A stretch of DNA of 60,000 bases from Cryptomeria japonica. Its lineage: Eukaryota > Streptophyta > Pinopsida > Cupressales > Cupressaceae. Below are positions 10,891-21,849 of the stretch, piece by piece. The position numbers and the translations under genes are program-made. Numbering within the stretch: position 1 is the stretch's first letter; each line of letters starts with the position of its first letter. Location: positions 669,814,852 through 669,874,851 of the forward strand of contig NC_081412.1 of assembly GCF_030272615.1 (NCBI RefSeq), in the 5' to 3' direction. The notes below the pieces were generated by a model. It was not told the DNA's origin. It was given only the letters and a program-made list of their open reading frames with translations, and made no database searches.

Positions 10891-13589
10891 TTATGCTTTC
10901 AGTAGTTGTGATCTTAGCTCATTCATTTTCTTGACTAAGGCAGTGTTGAGTGTGTTTTCATGGTTCTTCTTTGCAGTGGCTTTAGCAACATCTTCCAAGC
11001 ATTGTACTTGGTCCTCCACTACAATATAGAGAAGTTTAAGCTTGGATAGAGAGGAATCAGTACTAGGGAGGTTGGTACCGGGAATTGGAATGGTAAGGGT
11101 GTCAACTACAGTTTGTATGACATCCTGTTCTTTCTTCCTCCACAATGCTTCCAGTCTTTCATGTGCAAGTTTGATGCTTTGAAGCAACTCAGACTCATCT
11201 ACTGATTGAAGATCAATAGGACTAGTGGTATCAACCTATTTGATCACCGGTTGCCTTAGGAGTCTCCGCTCCTTCTTTTGCTTTGATCTCCACCTGTTTG
11301 TTCTTCTATGCTTCCTTCTCCTCTTCTACTCTTTTCTTTTCCTCTTCTTTCTTCTTTTGCTCTTCTTCTTGTGCTTTCTTCTCCATTTCTTCCTTCTTCT
11401 TGACCTATTCTTTCTTTTTCTTCTCTTCCTCCTTCTTCCTTTCTTCTTCCTTTTGTTTTGTTTCTTCTTCTCTTCTTCTCTTCTTCTTTTCTCTTCTCTT
11501 CTTCTCTCTTCTTCTCTTCCTCTTTCCTCTTGTCTTCCTCTTCTTTCCACTTCTCCTCTTCTTTCTTTTTATTTTCTTCTTTCCTCTTCTTTTCTTCATC
11601 TTGTTTCTCTTTCTCAGCTTGTTCTTTGTCCGTAGTGACATCCTCATTATCTAATACATCAACATCAATAGTGTCAATTTGTTCTATCACTCTTTCTCCT
11701 TTACTATCAAAGACCTCATCTGGTTTTCCTGTGGATAGGTCAGGTGCTTGATCAACCTTCTTATTGGCTTCAGATACTTGGTGTATTCTGACATCAGCTT
11801 TGACATGTATGTGTGTGTCTTTTTCCACTTCAGAAGCTTTTCCTTCTAGTAGCCTGAGTCTTCTTCTTCTCATGAAGAAGAAGCCTTTGTGTTTATCCAT
11901 AATTTCAAATAATTCAAAATTTTAAACATCAGGTAAGTATTGTGCAAAATTTTTCTCCCTGATCTCCTGTTCTCTTTCAATGGCAATGCACCATTTATTA
12001 TCTAAAGAATTATATAAAGAATCTAGTGTAACCGATCTAATCTCAGATGGCGACCGATCATTAACACATAAATATCTGATAACCTCTTGTTTTACCTCCT
12101 CCTTCTCATTATCATTAAAATCATCAAAATGTTCTTTTAAATCATCAAGCGATTTCCTCCTAATGTTCTTAATTGTCCTCTAACAATGTGTCATTGGCTT
12201 ATAAGAAGAAATGTCTATATTTACCGGTATAGAAGTTGCTAGTGCATTACCAGTGGATTTTGTCTTTTTGCTTGATTGCCTTGTCTTCTTTGTTTGAACC
12301 TCTGGCTCCTTGTCTTCTTCCTCTGGTGAAGGATTCCTGGATTTCCATTTTCTTTCAAATACCTTTGCTGGAGCACTCTCAGGTTTCTTATTAGCCGATG
12401 ACCTCTTGGTCACTTTTGGATTGGTAGAGGTAACTGATGCAAATACTGATGGCACTTCTTTGCCCTTTTTCTTCTTTGGTTCTTCAACCGGTGTGACCCT
12501 CTCCAAGTAGGTATCGGTTCTTTTTTTCTTCGCATCCAATGGTGAGGCAAGTAGGGTAGAGGCATACCCGATCAACATATCATTCACCACTTCATATCCC
12601 ATAGGTTCAACTACTTCCTTTCTTGGTTCCACCACTTCCATTATGCATTCATCTATCCTTCTTGTGAAGTAGATGTCATCTTCATACTTCTTCACAATAT
12701 CATCAGATATCCTCATTCTCAAGTTCATTTTCCACCCGAATTCATCAAAATATTTATTAAGAACCTCAGGATAGGTAGTTCCCACTACTTGAAGTCTCTC
12801 CTTTATCTATCTAGAAACCGGTAGGTCAGCAGACCATTGAACATCACCTACTCTAGGGAAATAACCTTGAAAGTAGAAGAATAAACCAACTAGAAGTTGG
12901 CCAAACCTGAACCTTAGAGTATTGTCCTATTTGATGGACATCAGGTTCAACAACAATTGCTTCTGCAAACAGGTACATAGGTCAAATGTAGCATTTTCCT
13001 TGATCATTCTGTAAGTAGCAGGGACAGAGTTCATTCTGCTGGCATAAAATATCTGGTAGCCAATCACCATGCAATCATATTTTACTAGATCATCAATGAT
13101 GGTGTTGATGATCATCGCCTGTTGGTCACTCATAGAACTGATGAGCTTTGTCATTTCAGTTTTAGTGACCTTCCGAAGAGCTAGTACCTCTCCAATATTA
13201 TAGAAATCGGTGATGGCATGAATTGCTTCTGGTGTAATGTCATGCACCCTCTCGAGATACATCTTATCACCATGTACTCAGCAAAGGATGATGCGGATGT
13301 GTTCTTCTATGAACTCTTCCGAAAAATATACCGCATTGTGTAGTTTCTTCTTCTCAAGGATACTAAACTTAGGTTTGATCTTCTTATCATCCCCACAAAA
13401 TAGATTTAGCTGGGAATGAATCACTAAGGATCCTAGGTCTTCCAATTTACAATCTATGTACCCCAAAATATCTCCGTCTACAATAACACCGGTGGGTATT
13501 TGAGATAGGGCATTGTATTTTACTTTCTTTTGAAGAAATTCAGCTAAATCTAGAGGTGCACTAGAACTAGGGTGCGATGTAGAAGCCAT
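10891..13589 (-). pseudogene. Accessory ORF of the pol-less element (unknown function)
   Basis: Starting at an ATG at 13589 (MASTSHPSSSAPLDLAEFL), one frame stays open down to about 11256 apart from four or five isolated stops (near 13277, 12930, 12810, 12180 and 11925). The frame then shifts and 11187-10891 continues. Total length is about 900 codons. The N-terminal ~270 residues look globular, with phrases such as GDILGYIDCK, ITDFYNIGEVLAL and RFGQLLVGLFFYFQGYFPRV. A basic, serine-rich linker follows (KKKKGKEVP, RKWKSRNPSPEEE), then a long lysine/glutamate low-complexity tract (11330-11610) and a helical C-terminus. It may belong to the poorly understood 'putative plant transposon protein' families carried by plant retroelements. 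That is inference; I cannot assign a reaction. Confidence 0.75.
11325..11612 (-). repeat. Lysine/glutamate-coding purine tract
   Basis: Pure purine on the minus strand (CTTCTT/CCTCTT-type on plus), coding for runs of K, E and R inside the accessory ORF. Open frames here on both strands are composition effects. The main frame is lost within this tract, as expected for slippage-prone DNA. Confidence 0.8.
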
Positions 13590-14026
13590 GATAAGAAAGA
13601 AATTTGGGAAATACCTTCACAATCTAAAATTTAGGTTTTTCCAATGTCGCGCACAAAACACCACTTCGGTTGCTAGTCCACCGCTTAGAGTTCTTCACTG
13701 ATAGATTGAAAAAGATCACTAGATTCCTCTGCAAGATTTTTGAATTCACTTTGAATCACTGGACGAATCACTCTTTGTTGCCCTGCTCTTGAAAATTCTT
13801 CTTTCAAAAATAGATAAGTGAAAATGATGATGAAAAACCCTTTTAAACAGACTTTCACCTACCATCATAAATGCTTCACCGCTAGGGCACAAACCCTAAT
13901 TTTTCCTTTTACTGCTTCAAATCTTCTGCCAACTGATAGGTAACATATACCAGTTAAGGTATTTATTGATATAAACTAGGGGTTTGAAATATTTCACCGA
14001 TATCTTCCCCCTAAGCTTTTCAAAGC

Positions 14027-15313
14027 TTAGTTTGCCGGTTCATAGATTTCCACACTAGGTACAGAAATAGGTTCATCCTTTGATTTTTCTTCAGGTTTCT
14101 TTTTCAAAGTTTTATTCATATCCGCTTGAATGGTTTCAACATTAATCTTTCCTTTTGGAGTGATCAGTATATCATTCGACATGTCCTTTCTCGGTTTGCA
14201 AGTTCTTGCAGTGTGTCCTGGTTCGTTGCAGTGATAGCATATCATTCCAGGTGTTCTCCAAGGTCTGTTATTCATTCTTCCATTCTTCCTTCTGCATGTT
14301 GCAATAGTGTGACTACTACCATGACATATCAAATAGGTTATTCTCCAACTAGTTGTTGCTTGATAACCAACTGACCGATGGTCATAGGTATTGTACTAGT
14401 TGGGATTTCAGTTCATAGGAAGTTCCAGAGTAACTCCTTGAGTCCTTGGAGGATATCTCCCAGTGTTGTGCAAAATAGACCTGCATTCAAATTCTCTATG
14501 CCCAAACTTGTTGTATGCATAACAGTTTCCATTGAATCTATTGGATCTAGGCTTATTGTTTAGAAAATAAGGAAAATTGTTGTAGGCCTTGCTTTTACAC
14601 ACATTAGCAGTATGTCCTTCTTTGAGACAATTAAAGAAAATAGGTTTAAATTTTTTCTTACCTTTCTCCTTGGATGTCAATTGCTTCTTTGATGTTTCAG
14701 ATTTTGTTCCAGAGGTCTCACCTTCCTCATACTCAGATAAACTAAGTCTAGTGGTATTCTTTACTGGCTTTGCCGATTCAAGCTTTTTCTCTAGCTTAGC
14801 AGTACTTTGATTGAATTTGGCAAGTATCTCCTTTGACTCAGTAAGTTCCTTAGAAATAGCAGCATTGGATTCCATCAAGGTTGCATTCTTAGAAATAGCC
14901 ATGTTTAGTTCACCTTGCATTTCTTCTTTTTCCACTTTACTCTCTTGGAGATGAGCGGTAAGGGTACTGATTTCTTGCTTCAACTTGAAGATCTCATGAT
15001 CTTTTTCTTTTACCAGATCTTCAGCTTTCCTTTTGTTCTCAAGCTCTTGACACATTATGATAGTCAGTCCTTCCAATTCCCTTCTCAAGTTGGCATTAGA
15101 TTCATTCAGTTTTTCAACTTCTTCAACTAGGGCATCCATGTCTGCTTCATCAGAAGTGCTATTTTCAGTAAGTTCCATCAGTTTCTCATCATGCTCTCTT
15201 CTCTTGGCCAAAGAGGCTTTGTACTTAACTTTCAGTTCATCATAGGCTCTCTCAGTCTGAGTGAGATGATGAGTAAGTTCCCTCACACTATATTCTCCCA
15301 TATCTCCTTCCAA
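14027..15313 (-). pseudogene. Gag of the pol-less element: coiled coil plus four zinc knuckles
   Basis: Begins 25 bases after the PBS at MEGDMGEYSVREL and stays in one frame to a stop at 14027, about 428 codons, with only two adjacent stops (about 14400-14410). The first ~190 residues form a long coiled coil. A basic stretch and four CCHC-type knuckles follow. Knuckle 1 has lost its first Cys (FFNCLKEGHTANVC). Knuckle 2 has Tyr for its second Cys (CYAYNKFGHREFEC). Knuckle 3 is also incomplete (ICHGSSHTIATC). Knuckle 4 is perfect (CYHCNEPGHTARTC). Gag packages the RNA and forms the particle. The spacer 13590-14026 before the accessory ORF holds nothing recognisable. Confidence 0.88.
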
Positions 15314-15337
15314 GTGGTTAGACTTATAGAAAGGTTG

Positions 15338-15349
15338 GCTTTGATACCA
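15338..15349 (-). other. Primer-binding site, tRNA-Met type with one mismatch
   Basis: The minus strand reads TGGTATCAAAGC, one base different from the canonical TGGTATCAGAGC, two bases inside the LTR end at 15352. Confidence 0.85.
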
Positions 15350-15351
15350 AT

Positions 15352-16544
15352 TGATGAATACTAAGAGGGGGGGTGAATTAGTATAATGAAAAATATTGTA
15401 TTCAATCTCTTAAACAATTTGGCAGATAACCAGTGCAACAGATTCACTAATAAACTAGTTAAGATAAATGAAACCAAATAGAAAACAAAGCATTCACCCA
15501 CAAGAGCACAATCACCATAACACAAAATATTTAATGTGGAAACCCAAATGGGAAAATGCACGGTGAGCAAAAAATCACAAGTAACTATCTGCAGAATAGA
15601 AACCAGACCGGTTAAGGTCATAGAATGTTCTTCACCAGAACAGATCTTGTTAGGAATCTAGATCTCTATTAGGAGATAAGTCCTGTTAAAGACTACCTTG
15701 CTAGAGGATTTCAGATCCATGGTTGTGAATCACCTTGTTAGAGGATTTACAAAGGCTTTGCTAGGCCTACTCGGTTAAGGGTTTCAGACTTGTCAAAGAT
15801 ATTAGTAATCAACAAGTGAATGATCTAGACAATAGCACAATATGCTTAATTAGATCCTTGTCAGCTCATTTAATGTATTTCAGCATTACTTCAATCTTCA
15901 ATATCTCCACACTTTGTTTCTTCATATAGACCTAATATTTTCTTCTATGATTGCACATAACCCTTTCTTTTCTATATCTCATACATATCTCACGTGCAAA
16001 AAACACTTGCAAACCCTAGACATGATGTCCTTATAAAGGAATCTAATTTCATGTCGGTCCAATAGAATTAGACTACAAGTTCCTAGGTTCAGTGCATCTA
16101 GACACATTTGGTAACATGACACAAACACACTGCCAAAGTGTCAGTGGATGATAACTCATCACACATTATAGAAATATCGATTGGTAACTCATCACAGAGT
16201 AATACTAGTTAATACAATATACCGATTATTGGTTGTCAAAAATGAAGACTGGTAGATCATAGTGTTCCGATCAAAAGTTAACTACCACTTGGGTCCTTCG
16301 TACCGCTTGTGATCCTCAAATTGCTTGGGATCTCCATACCACTTGAGTTCTTCAGTCAATCTGTGACTAATAAACATCTTCTTCAAAACATTGATAGTCT
16401 AAAGACTATACATTCAATAATACACAATACCGGTTGGAACAATTACTGGTTGAGCATACATTCATACATAAAGAAAGTGTGTGTCCATCATCAAGAAAAT
16501 GTGTGTCCATTAATGACAATCAAAACATCATCAAAATGCCAACA
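15352..16544 (-). repeat. 5' LTR of the pol-less element
   Basis: Partner of 8948-10169 with the same ends, next to the PBS on its inner side and to target duplication AAAAG (16545-16549) on its outer side. About 30 bp shorter than the 3' LTR because of small deletions, including one of two AATACACAAT copies near 16420. Confidence 0.92.
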
Positions 16545-16549
16545 AAAAG

Positions 16550-18037
16550 TTTGTCAAAGCTTGGTAGGATTAGTACCGGTTGAGTATCCACCTTTGTCTT
16601 CAAGAGATCAAACCCTTTGTGTGCTTCCTTTGTCCATACAAACTTGGTTCTCACACCTCCCTTGATTGTTTCTAGCATAGGTGCACATATCTCACTGAAC
16701 CCTTCGATGAACTTCCTATAAAAATGAGCCAAACCATGAAAACTCCTTACTTCACTTGCTATTTTAGGAGTAGGACAATTGATTATTGCTTCCACCTTTG
16801 AAGTGTCCATTTTCAAATCACCACTTGAGATTATAAACCCAAGATACACTAATTCCTGTTTCATAAACTTACATTTCTACAAATTGATGGTTAGTTGCTC
16901 ATCATATAGTTTTCTCAATACAATTTCTATATGCTTAAGATGCGCATCTTTATACTTGCTAAAAATTAAGATATCATATAGGTAAACAACAAAAAATTTA
17001 CCAATCAAATTGCTGATCAAAATTTCCAAATCCTCAAATCTTCGGTGGACAACATGAACATCTTTATCAACAAGTTTTAGAATAATGCAAAGAAGGATGG
17101 TGATAAAGAGCAGGTGAACAAGAGGGGTCATGAAAGGAGGGCCAGAGCTAACATAAATAATAAGGACTACATCGAAGGTCATGAGCTGGAGGATATGAAG
17201 ACCTCAACAAACAACATGAAACAAATGGTTGTTCACACTGAGGAAAATCTGAATAGTATTTAGTTCTAGTTGTTGTCCTTGGTTCTATCTCTTTACTATC
17301 TTTGTGCTTTCCCTTTGTTGTCTATTTCGAGTTTTTAATGTAATGATGTGTTAAGTTGTTCCCTTCCAGTGGGTTCATTTTGTCTTTTTGAAGTGATCAG
17401 ACACTTTTTTTAGCAATTCTGTTTTCCTGGCTTGTAAAAGGTTTGGGTACCTTTCAAATACTTGCTTTTACTTAATCAAAACAACAAATTTACCAATGTA
17501 GTCCTTGAGTACTTCATTCATGAGTCTCATGAATGTGCAAGGGGCATTTGTGAGTCCAAATGGCATAACAAGCCATTCATAAAGTTCTTTTGTGGCCTTG
17601 AAGGCTGTCTTCCATTCATCTCCCTCCTTGATTTGGATTTGGTGGTAACCACTCTTGAGGTCTATCTTGGTAAAATACTTAGTACCCCCTAAACAATCCA
17701 TCAAATCTTCAAATCTGAGAATAGGAAATCTATATCTGATTGTAATCTGGTTGATGGCTCTCAAATTAGTGCATAGTTTCCAAGTACCTCCCTTCTTTGG
17801 TGCCAACATAGTGGGTACGACACATGGGCTGATGCTTTTCCTTGTCAAACCATTGTCCAAAAGCTCTTGTATTTGTTTAGCTATCTCCTAGTTCTTCTCT
17901 AGTGTCATCTTATAGGTTACCTTATTAGGCAAAGAAGCTCCAGGTATGAAGTCAATTTGGTGACTGATGGCATGTTGAGGAGGCAACGTTGCAAGTGCTC
18001 CATCAGTAATGATCTCCTTGAACTGGTTTAGTATCTA
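16550..18037 (-). pseudogene. Gypsy reverse transcriptase (split by a LINE fragment)
   Basis: Minus-strand RT. From 18037 down come a linker, then [61 protein letters not shown] and IGKFVV. The LINE fragment (17006-17477) interrupts here, and the other side resumes with VYLYDILIFS. The catalytic box is normally Y-L-D-D, so the first Asp is Tyr here, which would be inactivating. Downstream are the connection region ([36 protein letters not shown]) and [19 protein letters not shown], where the pol-less element cuts in. A few stops (about 16876 and 17890) confirm decay. Confidence 0.92.
17006..17477 (+). mobile_element. 5'-truncated LINE 3' end inserted in gypsy RT
   Basis: Flanked by a ~20-bp target duplication: AAACAAC-(A)n-TTTACCAAT at 16984-17005 and 17478-17497, differing by three A residues. 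Removing it restores the RT reading IGKFVV/VYL. The inserted DNA reads on the plus strand as a short helical peptide ending EDMKTSTNNMKQMVVHTEE and a stop, then a T-rich 3' untranslated region ending GGTACCTTTCAAATACTTGC. The peptide and 3' end resemble the last part of the large LINE (26600-27157), so this is a second copy of the same family. Confidence 0.85.
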
Positions 18038-19807
18038 CTACACTTCATTGGGAATGCATACTTTATTTTCCTTGCTTTCTTCTTTAGGTTTCACTACAAG
18101 TGAAAACCCCACTCCTTCTCCTTCCGTGAGGGTTTTAATGAAATCCTTCTCACCAACTAGAAGCACATTGGAAGCCTTAGGTCTGCTTCCTTCTTCATCT
18201 TTTAAGGACTGAATTTTGTAAGTAACTCCATCTTTTTGGAAAGTATAAGAATTCTTTTCTCCATGGTGTACCGCTTTCCTATCAAATTGCCAAGGTCTAC
18301 CTAAGAGTAGGTGGCATGCATCCATTGGTAATATATCACACAAAATCTTGTCTTTGTAGCTTCCTATAGTGAACTCCACCCAAGTTTGTTCATTCACTAG
18401 AACATGCTACTCCTTATTGAGCCAAGTAACCATATAAGGATCACTATGTGAAATTATTTGCAAATTAAGTTTACTTGCTGCTTCTTCTAACACAATATTG
18501 TCAGTGGAGCCCGAATCTACCACCACTTTACACACTTTACCCATATTCTTGCATTTTATCGTAAACAAGGATATGTTTTGGCTAGGTTCCTCCTTAATTG
18601 GTTCTTTGATCAAGACTCTTCTCATCGTGATATTCTCTACACTCTCAGAATCTAAGCTCACTTCTGATGCCTTCACATTTTCTGCATCTTCTTGAATATA
18701 ATTTACTCTTCTTTCACCTCCTTGGGATGAAGAAGACTTCTCAGGACATCTATAAGTTGGGTGTCGAAGCTGATAGCAGTTGTAGCACTTCATTGTCACA
18801 AAATAGGACCCTCTTCCTGATCCACTAGACCTTCCTCTATTAGAGTTGCTATATCCCCTTCCTCTATAACTTCTCTTTCTATTGGAATACCCACTTTTCT
18901 TTACCAACTTGGATTCCTCTTGGGATCTTTGGTCCACACCTCTACCACTATAGCTACCTCTATGACCTCTACCATCTCTTCCTCTACCTCTACCTTTGTT
19001 GCTTTGTTCTTGTTTCTTCTTGCTCTTTTCCTCCACCTTCAGTGCCAATTGATAGCACTTATGCACGGTGTCAGGACTTAACAAACTCAACTCCTCTTGA
19101 ATATTCCATCTCAAGGCATTCAAGTATCTGGCCACCTTGATGCTCTCATCCTCTACCACCTTGGATCTCAGACACAACTTCTGAAATTCCTCAGTGTAGC
19201 TACTCACATCCAAGTCTCTTTGCCTCAAGTTTTGTCTCCTCTTATGCAACTGGATTTCATAGTCTTTAGGGAAATAGGTTTCCCTCACCTTGGCTAACAT
19301 GCCCTTACAAGTAGCTATGGGGTTCTTACCCTCTTTTTGCCTCTCTTCTTAGATAAATTTACACCAAGTGAAGGCTTTTCCTCTCAATCTAGACTTAGAT
19401 ACCTTCACCTTTTGGGCTTCACTGATTCCATCACACTCAAAGTGATTCTCCATTCCTTCAATCCATTCCATAACTACTTCAGGCTCCATTTTGCCATGAA
19501 AAAGTGGGACTCCTTCTAAAGATTTTCCTCCTAAGGCTTTAATTGCTTTAAGGAAAGGTTCTTCTAGTAGAACAAAGTCTGATTCAGGTATCCTATCCTC
19601 TTCTACTGATTCTTTTCCCTTCCCTTCATTCACCTTGATTGTCACTTTCTCAGTTTTGTCTTCAACTATGTTTAGTTTGTTCTCTAGTTGTAGTAATATT
19701 TCTCTCAACAGTCTATTCTCTTCCTCCTGATCTTCTACCTTCTTGGCTAACTCTACATTGGTCACCATTCTAAGACTATTTTCTCCTACGGATTCAGTGT
19801 CTGTCAT
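18038..19807 (-). pseudogene. Gypsy gag and protease
   Basis: Starts at ATG 19807 (MTDTESVG), about 30 bases past the PBS. A coiled coil comes first, then the retrotransposon gag core (VPLFHGKMEPEVVMEWIEGMENHF, then SKSRLRGKAFTWCKF). After a stop near 19349 it continues (RDLDVSSYTEEFQKL, AL.VEEKSKKK). An RG/S-rich basic linker follows, then one zinc knuckle CYNCYQLRHPTYRC, where the usual Gly is Arg. The aspartic protease has its active site at VVVDSGSTDNIV and a second conserved GRPW box in HLLLGRPWQFDRK (about 18290). Stops lie near 19349, 18405 and 18037. The order gag-PR-RT is standard. Confidence 0.92.
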
Positions 19808-19835
19808 CAACAAGTTTCTTTCCAAGTCTTAACTT

Positions 19836-19847
19836 GCTCTGATACCA
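19836..19847 (-). other. Primer-binding site of the gypsy element
   Basis: The minus strand reads TGGTATCAGAGC, a perfect initiator tRNA-Met site three bases inside the LTR start at 19851. Confidence 0.88.
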
Positions 19848-19850
19848 CTT

Positions 19851-21309
19851 TGATAGGGAGAGTTTTAATTTACCACCAACTGAAGTTCTTTGATGGTATA
19901 ATTATATTCTCTATTAGCTCCCATAGTCTTCTCCTATATACTCCCCTACCAGTAGTTTTCTTGTTTCACCTTCCTCAAGCTCACAAGGTAAGCTTGCTCA
20001 CTATAACCTTGCAGGGGTACAAGACAACCAACACTTGTTCTCTCCTTTTCCGCAAAACCACCCTTCATGTTTGGTTTGGAAAACTCTCACCTTTTGGTTA
20101 CAAAATGACAAGGTTCTAGGGCTTATAGCCTTCTATATCTTCTTCCAGTTCTCAATAGATTCCTCCCCTGCAAGTTATCTTCTTTACACTACTGACACCT
20201 AGCCGGACTATCACCAAGCTTGCCTAGGGCCAGTTTATAGGAATAACTAATGCCATCTCTTGGATTTCCACAAATGAAAACCTATTGTACATGATTGGAT
20301 CTACTTGACAACCTCCAATGGTCCTGTGGAGTTTCAAGCCATAGCCATGTTATTATTTACAAACATAGAACCAAAACTAAAAAGGAAAACTTATTTACAG
20401 ATTCTGAGCTTATACACGCGTTCAACCCAGTAACTCACATAATAAAGAAATGAAGCATTTACATTGACTGCAATAGTGAACTTAAAGATTCTAAAACATT
20501 ATGGCAATTCACAACAGAAATCAGACACTGAATGGAAACCAGAAAATAGACTTCTCTTTTTATTTAGGAAAATAGATGCATTCTCTGTGGCAACTTATTA
20601 CATTCAACAACAACTAGTTTACAGATGCCCATTGGGTCTTTTATACATTCCTCCCTCTGTTGTGAACTCCTCCTATTGGACAAGATTGATTTTGTTACCA
20701 ATGGTTTCCAGTGGAAACTGTTGGGCAGGTTCTATTAGAGCATCGAGTAACTTCCAAACAAGGTTACCAATGCCCGATGACAACCTTGAACTCTTCACAC
20801 TTTCCATCGGGTCATCGGGTGGCATGGCATTGCATTTTTCTGATGACCGATGTCTACAAATTCAACCTCCTTCACTTGTGCCTTGTTATCAGGTTATCAG
20901 GGTAACAAGAAAACACTCCTTCCGATACCCGATAACTCTTTCCCCAACTAGCACTTTCCTATCAGGTCTGCGAGATAGCTTGAAACCACTCTCCTTGATA
21001 GCCAATGACAATACTCCACACCTTTGTTTTCTCATCAGGTCGTCGGGGTAGTTTGAAACCACTCTCCTAGATAGCCAATGACAATACTCTGCACCAATGC
21101 TAACTCATCAGGTCATCGGTGTAGCTTGAAACCACTACCATCGATACTCATTGGCTCTACTCCAAGCCAATGCTAACTCATCAGAGTAGGTTATCCTAAT
21201 GCACTTATGGGATGCTATTTCAAACTGAGAAAACACACATTTGAACCTAATCACACCAAAATTATAAAAAACTTTGAAAATGCAACCAAAACTAGATGCT
21301 CCTGCACCA
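19851..21309 (-). repeat. 5' LTR of the gypsy element
   Basis: Partner of 5701-7061. It carries about 97 bp (21197-21293) absent from the other LTR, bounded by ATGC on both sides. Without that stretch the LTRs align to the end, GATGCTCCTGCACCA here and CATGCTCCTACACCA there. Target duplication AAGGA follows at 21310. The ~73-bp tandem repeats occupy about 20885-21190. Confidence 0.9.
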
Positions 21310-21314
21310 AAGGA

Positions 21315-21838
21315 GGATATGTGGATTGTTATGGGGGATTTCAAAACCCCTCTCTGTGACAATGAGAAATTTGGAGGTGTCCCTTCTCAGCTAGATAGTA
21401 GAATGGATCTTTTGAACTTTATCAACGACCAGGGTTTGCATGATATTGATCTCCAAGGGGCTAATTTTACCTAGATGAACAGGGGGACAGGGGAAGATCT
21501 CATTCAAGTCAAACTTGACAGGGCCCTTATTTCTAATGAGTGGTTTAACCATTATCAGTGCTCCCTTTATGCCATATCTAGGATTGGTTCCTGACCACTT
21601 CCCTGTGGTTTTTGTTGTTGATAATACAAATGTTAAAAGAAGATTCCCGTTTAGATTTGAAAGGATGTGGTTGGACCACCCTAACATTGAGAAGGGCATT
21701 GAGATGTGAAGGTCTATTGATGTCAAAGGTACTGGTATGTATAGAATGGCTAAAAAATTAAGGAATGTGAAATACAATATTAAAAAATGGAACAAGGAGG
21801 TTTTGGAGATCTATTTGCTACCAAGTCCATAACCTAGC
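21315..21838 (+). pseudogene. LINE ORF2 endonuclease, third fragment
   Basis: Resumes directly after the gypsy target duplication. The order is MWIVMGDFKTPL (usual G-D-F-N), GGVPSQLDSRMDLLNFI, then LHDIDLQGANFTW with the Trp now a stop (21475). SDHFPVVFV at about 21594 has SDH written as PDH after a base change. The frame then continues into FRFERMWLDHP. These are the C-terminal catalytic boxes of an L1 endonuclease, which nicks target DNA. Frames change at about 21510 and 21705. Confidence 0.82.
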
Positions 21839-21849
21839 TAGAACTCAAG

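Larger units (their letters stand above)
8948..16544 (-). mobile_element. Pol-less LTR retroelement with gag and a large accessory ORF
   Basis: LTRs at 8948-10169 and 15352-16544 both begin TGATGAATACTAAGAGG and end ATGCCAACA. A perfect 5-bp target duplication AAAAG lies at 8943-8947 and 16545-16549, inside gypsy pol. A tRNA-Met PBS (15338-15349) and a copia-like polypurine tract (10170-10182) fix the minus strand. The 5.2-kb interior has only two coding regions: a zinc-knuckle gag (15313-14027) and a second ORF of about 900 codons (13589-10891). No protease, integrase, RT or RNase H is present. It must have moved using enzymes from another, probably copia-type, element. It resembles the described class of non-autonomous TR-GAG/LARD elements, but the second ORF is unusual. 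Confidence 0.9.
5701..21309 (-). mobile_element. Ty3/gypsy LTR retrotransposon, complete but interrupted
   Basis: A minus-strand element bounded by LTRs at 5701-7061 and 19851-21309, both starting TGATAGGGAG and ending CACCA. A perfect 5-bp target duplication AAGGA flanks it (5696-5700 and 21310-21314). In order on the minus strand it has the 5' LTR, tRNA-Met PBS, gag with zinc knuckle, protease, RT, RNase H, integrase, polypurine tract and 3' LTR. The order RT-RNase H-integrase is diagnostic of gypsy. Two later insertions break it: a pol-less LTR element (8948-16544) at the RT/RNase H boundary and a LINE fragment (17006-17477) inside the RT catalytic region. Without these and one copy of each duplication it would be about 7.5 kb. 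Stops in every gene make it inactive. Confidence 0.93.

Noticed and set aside
11225-11751. Plus-strand serine/leucine/phenylalanine-rich frames
   Set aside because: Antisense shadow of the lysine/glutamate tract in the accessory ORF on minus.
20464-21051. 195-codon plus-strand frame
   Set aside because: It lies antisense in the gypsy LTR. The equivalent stretch in the other LTR (6305-6755) is broken, so it is not a gene.
21197-21293. LINE 5' sequence directly abutting a truncated LTR
   Set aside because: First reading put the LTR end at 21196. The LTR end motif GATGCTCCTGCACCA and target duplication AAGGA at 21295-21314 show the LTR runs to 21309, so this stretch is inside it.
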